From UMGS755 sp045652815 (GTDB lineage: Bacteria; Bacillota; Clostridia; UBA1381; UBA9506): DNA of 20,854 nucleotides. Shown one piece after another: positions 16,516 to 20,854 of this stretch; position 1 is the stretch's first letter; each line of letters begins with the position of its first letter. The stretch lies in assembly GCA_045652815.1 (NCBI GenBank), contig JAZOLH010000055.1, forward strand, positions 1 through 20,854. The letters are read 5' to 3'. A model generated the notes under the pieces. It saw nothing but the letters and a program-made list of their open reading frames with translations. It had not been told where the DNA came from and did not search any database. Position numbers and translations under genes: made by a program.

Positions 16516-17607
16516 TTATTGTAATTCATATAGATTTTCAATAATGCGGAGTGGCGAATCGGACACGCGGCTGGTAACCATGATAATTCCGTAATAATCA
16601 CCTGCGTCAACTAAGATGGCTCGCTGATAGAGTGCAACGCCGCTGACTTCTCCGTAAATATACATCATATGATAGAGATTATCGCTGATGGTTGTTGTTG
16701 TTTTTTTCACGTATAAATTCTCGTATTGTTCCTCCAAAACGTCTTCCAGATGGTCATACACATTGTTAAACAGTGCATTTGTATCCAGTGGACGTTGATC
16801 TTTTGTTTTTTGGAGAATCTGAACATTTAAAGAGTTGTGACCAAAGTAATCGCTGATGACAGCATCATAGAAATGTCCCAAATTATTGATCTGGTCTTTG
16901 TAGGTGCCGGCATAACTATCACCGAGTATATCCAGAAGCTGCTCATCGGTATAAAAATACCAGGATGAGGGAAGTTTGAAAGCAATACCCAGATAGGCGT
17001 TTTCATAACGCATGGCAAACTTTTCGCCGGCTAAAGCGGGGATTTCCGCACCCGCACTTTGAGGTTTTTCACCTAGCCAAACAGTGTTGGCGGCACCGTC
17101 CCATTCCACAGCTACAGAGAGCATATTGCTTACAGCGCGAACGGGCAGATATGTGGTACCTTCATAGGTGATGGGATAAACCCGAACACCATTTGCGTCA
17201 TACATAGTCTGCACATCTCCATTATAGCGGATGGTAATGCCATAATTCAAAAGAGCGGAAACGCGTTCAAGTCTTGACATCAGTTGGGGCTCCTCCATCA
17301 CAGGAAGGGCGGCCAAGGGACTGCCCATACCCAGCCAGACGGTGTTGTTCTCGCCATCCCATTCTATGGGGAGAGACAGCATATTACTTATGGCACGGAC
17401 AGGCAGATAGGTTGTGCCTTCATATGTAATGGGAAACACACGAGAGCCATTTGCATTGCGCATAACTTGTGCCTCACCGTTATAGCGGATAATGATGCTG
17501 TAATTCAAAACCGCGTCAATTGTCTGCAGATTGCCATTTGCCACTGCGGTGGTACAAAGACCTGAAAGGAGCGTGGCGACAAGGAGCAGAGCAAGAAATT
17601 TTTTCAT
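16516..17607 (-). CDS. Secreted protein, two stalk (CuAO-N-like) domains, copy B
   Basis: Paralogue of the protein at 15413-16492 with the same architecture and nearly the same register over 363 residues: signal peptide (1-24, cut near AVA-N), stalk repeats at about 27-93 and 113-179, and the same type of C-terminal domain (from about 197: AMRYENAYLGIAFKLPSSW, then LYQRAILVDAGDYYGII). The stalk repeats are closer to each other than the C-terminal domains are between the two copies, so the C-terminal parts have diverged more. Cys18 in the signal peptide does not sit in a proper lipobox. The Shine-Dalgarno GGAGG (17615-17619) is 7 bases before the ATG and lies 13 bases after the patatin gene ends, consistent with cotranscription. 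The function is unknown. Confidence 0.85.
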   Translation of the reverse strand: MKKFLALLLVATLLSGLCTTAVANGNLQTIDAVLNYSIIIRYNGEAQVMRNANGSRVFPITYEGTTYLPVRAISNMLSLPIEWDGENNTVWLGMGSPLAALPVMEEPQLMSRLERVSALLNYGITIRYNGDVQTMYDANGVRVYPITYEGTTYLPVRAVSNMLSVAVEWDGAANTVWLGEKPQSAGAEIPALAGEKFAMRYENAYLGIAFKLPSSWYFYTDEQLLDILGDSYAGTYKDQINNLGHFYDAVISDYFGHNSLNVQILQKTKDQRPLDTNALFNNVYDHLEDVLEEQYENLYVKKTTTTISDNLYHMMYIYGEVSGVALYQRAILVDAGDYYGIIMVTSRVSDSPLRIIENLYELQ

Positions 17608-17620
17608 AATAACGCCTCCG

Positions 17621-18466
17621 TTATTGTAAATATTCTAAAATCGCAGGCAGTGACTTTTCTGCCACGCTTCTGCCAATTTCATAGACGGTTTTTAATTTTT
17701 CGGGGTCTTTTTCCACTTTGCTGACAGGCAGGTTGCCATCGGGACGAATCACAAAGATGTTGCCCGCTTTTTCCTGCTTTTCAATTTCAGCAAGGGTTTC
17801 GTTGTAAACAATGTGTCTGTTTGCCATAGCGGTAACTAATTTAGGATATTTTTTATAAAGCAGTTTCGCCAGCGGGATCAGGGGATTTTTCTTTTTGATG
17901 TACCCTTTTGGCTGGGTTAAAACCACAATATTTTTCTCATAGCCAATGCTCTGGAAAAAGGCGAGGGGCACAGAGTCTGCCACGCCGCCATCTAACAGTT
18001 TCTGCCCATCAATTTCCACGATTTGTGACACAAAAGGCATGGAGGCAGAGGCGCGAATCCAGTCAAAACCGTGGTCGGCACGACCTTCGTATTTGTGATA
18101 CACCGCTTCGCCGGTTTCGATATCGGTTGCCACCACGTAAAATTCCATGGGGTTATTTTCAAAGGTATCAAAATCGAAGATATCGTGCTTAAGCGGCACT
18201 TCGTCATAACAAAACTCAGTGCTGAAAATGTTGCCGGTTTTTAAGAGGATGCCCCATCCCGAGTAGCGCTTGTCGGCACAAAAGCGGGTGTTATAGCGGA
18301 GCACACGTCCGATTTGTTTTGATTTATAATTACAACCAAAGGCCGCTCCTGCGGAAACGCCAATGGCACCGTCGAACATGACGCCGTTTTCCATCAAAAC
18401 GTCCATCACGCCGGCGGTAAAAAGACCGCGCATAGCGCCGCCTTCCATAATCAGTCCTTTTTTCAT
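17621..18466 (-). CDS. Patatin-like phospholipase family protein
   Basis: A 281-residue patatin-fold serine lipase/acyl hydrolase, close to the bacterial YjjU-type group. Visible are the oxyanion loop MEGGAMRG (7-14), the nucleophile elbow GVSAG (Ser38) and the catalytic Asp in DGG (Asp159), which together give the Ser-Asp dyad. There is no signal peptide, so it is cytoplasmic or membrane-associated from inside; the family acts on phospholipids or related esters. The C-terminal half (about 175-281, with KYPKLVTAMANRH and NLPVSKVEKDPEKL) matches the extended part of YjjU-like proteins. A modest Shine-Dalgarno-like sequence lies before the ATG. It is the first gene of a minus-strand operon with the two secreted stalk-domain proteins. 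Substrate and role are not known. Confidence 0.9.
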   Translation of the reverse strand: MKKGLIMEGGAMRGLFTAGVMDVLMENGVMFDGAIGVSAGAAFGCNYKSKQIGRVLRYNTRFCADKRYSGWGILLKTGNIFSTEFCYDEVPLKHDIFDFDTFENNPMEFYVVATDIETGEAVYHKYEGRADHGFDWIRASASMPFVSQIVEIDGQKLLDGGVADSVPLAFFQSIGYEKNIVVLTQPKGYIKKKNPLIPLAKLLYKKYPKLVTAMANRHIVYNETLAEIEKQEKAGNIFVIRPDGNLPVSKVEKDPEKLKTVYEIGRSVAEKSLPAILEYLQ

Positions 18467-18501
18467 TCTTTCACAACCTTGTAAAAGGGATATTTACTAT
18501 T

Positions 18502-18530
18502 ATTTTATCACAGTTTTGCGGTTTTGTAAA
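18502..18530 (-). promoter_or_regulatory. Promoter of the patatin/stalk operon
   Basis: On the minus strand TTTACA (18530-18525), a 17-base spacer and TAAAAT (18507-18502) with TGA just upstream form an extended -10 promoter with 5 of 6 matches at each box. Transcription would start near 18495, about 29 bases before the ATG. Its -35 abuts the -35 of the divergent promoter. Confidence 0.7.
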
Positions 18531-18559
18531 TTGACGAAAAAAATTTTTTGTGATACAAT
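18531..18559 (+). promoter_or_regulatory. Promoter of the flavodiiron gene
   Basis: TTGACG (18531-18536), a 17-base spacer made mostly of A and T tracts, and TACAAT (18554-18559) with TGA just upstream form an extended -10 promoter. The leader would be about 45 bases. The first base of its -35 is adjacent to the last base of the -35 of the opposite promoter. Confidence 0.72.
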
Positions 18560-18610
18560 GAATAGACAAACATAAAAAGTTGACAAATTAATCATAGAGG
18601 AGAGATTTGT

Positions 18611-20401
18611 ATGCAGATAACAAAAGATATTTTATACATCGGCGTGAACGACCACGACGTTGATTTGTTCGAAGGTCAGTATGTGGTGCCAAATGGTATG
18701 GCCTATAACTCTTATGCCATTATGGATGAAAAAATCGCCATTATGGATACGGTGGACGCCCGTTTCACCCACGAATGGCTGGATAACATCGAGGCGGCGC
18801 TGGGCGGCAGAAAGCCCGACTATTTAATCATCCAGCATATGGAGCCGGACCACTCGGCCAACATTGCAAACTTTATGAATGTTTATAAAGATACCAAAAT
18901 CGTATCTTCTGCCAAAGCCTTCCGCATGATGATGCAGTTCTTCGGCACAGATTTTGCAGACCGTCAGATTGTGGTGGGCGAGGGCGATACCCTCTCTTTA
19001 GGTAAGCACAACCTGACCTTTGTCACCGCACCTATGGTGCACTGGCCGGAAGTTATTGTTACCTATGACAGCACCGATAAAGTGCTGTTCTCTGCCGATG
19101 GTTTCGGTAAATTCGGTGCACTCGATGCAACTGAAGATTGGGCCTGCGAAGCTCGTCGTTATTACATCGGCATCGTTGGTAAATATGGTGCGCAGGTGCA
19201 GGCGCTCCTGAAAAAAGCCGCAGGGCTGGATATACAGATCATCTGCCCCCTGCATGGTCCCGTTTTAACTGAAAACTTGGGTTATTACCTGAATTTATAT
19301 GATATCTGGTCTTCTTACAGCGTGGAAACCGAAGGTATCGTAATTGCTTACACGTCTGTTTACGGTAACACCAAAAAGGCAGTTGAACTGCTGGCTGAAA
19401 AATTAAAGGCCAAAGGTTGCCCCAAGGTTGTTATCAACGATTTGGCTCGCTGCGATATGGCAGAGGCTGTGGAAGATGCTTTCCGATTTAGCAAACTGGT
19501 GCTTGCCACCACCACTTACAACGCCGGTATTTTCCCCTTTATGCGTGAGTTTATCGACCACTTAACCGAACGTGCTTACAAAAACCGCACCGTTGCCCTG
19601 ATTGAAAACGGTTCCTGGGCACCGCTGGCGGCAAAAGTGATGCGCGATATGCTCTCTCCCTGCAAAAACCTGACCTTTGCTGATACAACCGTGCAGATTC
19701 ATTCTGCTTTGAACGAAGAGAGCAGTGCTCAGCTTGAAAAACTGGCTGATGAACTGTGCCGCGATTATATCGCTCAGCACAGCGAAACCGCCAACAAAAA
19801 CGATTTGTCCGCGTTGTTTAACATCGGTTACGGTCTTTATGTTGTAACCTCTAACGATGGCAAAAAGGATAACGGTCTGATTGTGAACACCATCACACAG
19901 GTAACCAACACCCCCAATCGTGTGGCTGTGACCATCAATAAAGAAAACTATTCCCATCACGTAATTCGCCAGAGCGGAGAAATGAATGTAAACGTTCTTT
20001 CCACCGATGCACCGTTCTCCGTGTTTGAACAGTTCGGCTTTGTCAGCGGCAGAGCCCAGGATAAATTTGCGGGCAAAGAAGTGCTCCGTTCCGACAACGG
20101 TCTTGTGTTCCTGCCTCGCTATATTAACTCCTTTATGTCCTTAAAGGTAGAGCAGTATGTGGATCTGGATACCCACGGTATGTTCATTTGCTCCATCACC
20201 GAGGCCCGCGTGATTTCTGATGTGGAAACTATGACTTACACCTATTATCAGAACTGCGTGAAACCCCAGCCGGAAACGGAAGGCAAAAAGGGTTATGTGT
20301 GCAAAATCTGTGGTTATGTGCACGAAGCAGACACCCTGCCCGATGACATTATCTGTCCCCTGTGCAAACACGGTGCAGCAGATTTTGAGCCGATTGCGTA
20401 A
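18611..20401 (+). CDS. Flavodiiron protein with flavin-reductase and rubredoxin domains
   Basis: Flavodiiron proteins reduce O2 to water (or NO to N2O) and protect anaerobes. This 596-residue chain has four parts. Residues 1-240 are a metallo-beta-lactamase-like diiron domain with all expected ligands: H76, E78 and D80 in QHMEPDHS, then H144, D163 and H215. About 245-390 is a flavodoxin domain (AYTSVYGNTKKA, FMN-binding loop). About 405-545 is a flavin-reductase-like domain (NIGYGLYVVTS, NGLIVNTITQVTNTPNRV). About 562-596 is a short rubredoxin-like domain (CKICG and CPLCK) of the rubrerythrin type. The C-terminal parts may let electrons enter without separate partners. AGGAG (18598-18602) lies 8 bases before the ATG. 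The gene has its own promoter and is followed by a strong terminator. Confidence 0.95.
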   Translation: MQITKDILYIGVNDHDVDLFEGQYVVPNGMAYNSYAIMDEKIAIMDTVDARFTHEWLDNIEAALGGRKPDYLIIQHMEPDHSANIANFMNVYKDTKIVSSAKAFRMMMQFFGTDFADRQIVVGEGDTLSLGKHNLTFVTAPMVHWPEVIVTYDSTDKVLFSADGFGKFGALDATEDWACEARRYYIGIVGKYGAQVQALLKKAAGLDIQIICPLHGPVLTENLGYYLNLYDIWSSYSVETEGIVIAYTSVYGNTKKAVELLAEKLKAKGCPKVVINDLARCDMAEAVEDAFRFSKLVLATTTYNAGIFPFMREFIDHLTERAYKNRTVALIENGSWAPLAAKVMRDMLSPCKNLTFADTTVQIHSALNEESSAQLEKLADELCRDYIAQHSETANKNDLSALFNIGYGLYVVTSNDGKKDNGLIVNTITQVTNTPNRVAVTINKENYSHHVIRQSGEMNVNVLSTDAPFSVFEQFGFVSGRAQDKFAGKEVLRSDNGLVFLPRYINSFMSLKVEQYVDLDTHGMFICSITEARVISDVETMTYTYYQNCVKPQPETEGKKGYVCKICGYVHEADTLPDDIICPLCKHGAADFEPIA

Positions 20402-20411
20402 ATAAAAGTAT

Positions 20412-20466
20412 AACCGTCTCCCTTTGGTGCAAACTAAGGAAAACACCAAAAAGGAGACGGTTTTTT
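20412..20466 (+). terminator. Strong terminator after the flavodiiron gene
   Basis: AACCGTCTCC (20412-20421) pairs with GGAGACGGTT (20453-20462) and the inner TTTGGTG (20423-20429) pairs with CACCAAA (20444-20450) around a 14-base loop. Six T (20461-20466) follow. The right arm contains AAGGAG/GGAGA, the only ribosome-binding site for the small gene that starts right after the T run, so the same hairpin would both end transcription and hide that site. Confidence 0.85.
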
Positions 20467-20673
20467 ATGCCTAAACTTAAACCCAAACTTGTCCCGCCGG
20501 AAAAGGACATAAAAAAAGACCCCAAAGGGGACGACTACGACAAGTTTGAACACTCAAACGCAAGTTCTATGACCGATTGCACGGGTCTCATGCCCACGCC
20601 GCCGCAAACAGAAGAGGAAGCAGAATCCTATATGCAGATTTTTGATTACGGTCCGCCGCCGGCAGAAGAATAA
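20467..20673 (+). CDS. Small acidic proline-rich hypothetical protein
   Basis: A 68-residue protein with no signal peptide or membrane helix. The N-terminus is Lys/Pro-rich (MPKLKPKLVPPEKD), the middle has DDYDKFEHSNASS, then TDCTGLMPTPP, and the acidic tail ends in DYGPPPAEE. From memory, small clostridial proteins with a DCTGL-x-P motif occur in many genomes, but I cannot name a family or function. The amino-acid composition and the terminator directly behind it support a real gene. The start codon follows the T run of the upstream terminator, with GGAG (20453-20456) 10 bases away inside the hairpin. It may depend on read-through or on a weak internal promoter (TTGAGC 20385, TATAAC 20409). 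It converges with the 16S rRNA gene. Confidence 0.7.
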   Translation: MPKLKPKLVPPEKDIKKDPKGDDYDKFEHSNASSMTDCTGLMPTPPQTEEEAESYMQIFDYGPPPAEE

Positions 20674-20679
20674 AAAGAA

Positions 20680-20712
20680 AAAAGCCATCCAAACGGATGG
20701 CTTTTATTTTTT
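20680..20712. terminator. Bidirectional terminator between small gene and 16S rRNA
   Basis: AAAAGCCATCC (20680-20690), an AAAC loop and GGATGGCTTTT (20695-20705) form an 11-bp stem. ATTTTTT follows on the plus strand, and CTTTTTTCTTTTT follows on the minus strand. It can end the small gene and also any transcript leaving the 16S gene, about 80 bases after the end of the rRNA. Confidence 0.85.
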
Positions 20713-20757
20713 AAACCCTCAAAATTGAACAGAGCAGAGCTATCGACCTAAGAGATG

Positions 20758-20781
20758 ATTAAAACGTTTGACCGTTTTAAT
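20758..20781 (-). other. Hairpin just after the 16S 3' end
   Basis: ATTAAAACG (20758-20766), a 6-base loop and CGTTTTAAT (20773-20781) form a perfect 9-bp stem starting 8 bases after the 16S 3' end. It may be an rRNA processing or antitermination element. Between it and the terminator lies CTGTTCAATTTTGAGGG (minus strand), which resembles sequences often seen in clostridial rRNA spacers; that comparison is from memory. Confidence 0.4.
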
Positions 20782-20784
20782 GCT

Positions 20785-20854
<70 letters not shown>

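Noticed and set aside
15413..17607. Copper amine oxidase enzymes
   Set aside because: Only the N-terminal stalk-like repeats are present. There is no catalytic oxidase domain or topaquinone motif, so the proteins are not called oxidases.

Overview
The window looks like a chromosomal stretch from an anaerobic, moderate-GC Bacillota (Clostridia-type) bacterium. The evidence is a long PPi-dependent phosphofructokinase, a fused single-chain PurL, a multidomain flavodiiron protein with a rubredoxin-like tail, strong Shine-Dalgarno sites with consensus sigma-A promoters, secreted copper-amine-oxidase-N ('stalk') repeat proteins, and palindromic intergenic repeats of a kind I associate with gut Oscillospirales and relatives. 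That lineage guess is from memory and weak below class level.

Layout. (1) 74-1732, minus: PPi-phosphofructokinase with its own promoter. (2) 1733-2291: a gene-poor stretch holding three compact palindromic repeats, then a perfect consensus promoter (TTGACA-17-TATAAT), a large imperfect inverted repeat and a Rho-independent terminator that can refold into an antiterminator. It leads into an AT-rich, membrane-anchored gene of unknown function (2292-3203). (3) 3400-9057, plus: D-Ala-D-Ala carboxypeptidase, a histidine phosphatase and the 1241-residue PurL. (4) 9160-15362, plus: a tightly packed probable operon of purine nucleoside phosphorylase, LepA (TTG start), HemW, cardiolipin synthase and an RluA-type pseudouridine synthase, with overlaps or very short gaps. 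(5) 18466-15413, minus: a patatin-like lipase followed by two paralogous secreted stalk-domain proteins, converging on the previous operon at a shared bidirectional terminator. (6) 18611-20401, plus: a flavodiiron protein fused to flavin-reductase-like and rubredoxin-like domains. It is divergent from the patatin operon, and the two promoters have abutting -35 boxes. (7) 20467-20673: a small acidic, proline-rich protein whose ribosome-binding site lies inside the upstream terminator hairpin. (8) 20789-20854, minus: the 3' end of a 16S rRNA whose downstream side holds a terminator and a convergent small gene rather than a tRNA, 23S or 5S gene.

Most of the window is housekeeping: glycolysis, purine synthesis and salvage, translation, envelope lipids and peptidoglycan. 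I do not see a clear multi-gene defence, mobile or biosynthetic system. The observations most worth a second look are regulatory or structural: the attenuator-like leader at 2078-2291, the terminator with an embedded ribosome-binding site at 20412-20466, the abutting divergent promoters at 18502-18559, the patatin/stalk-protein operon, and the isolated 16S gene.
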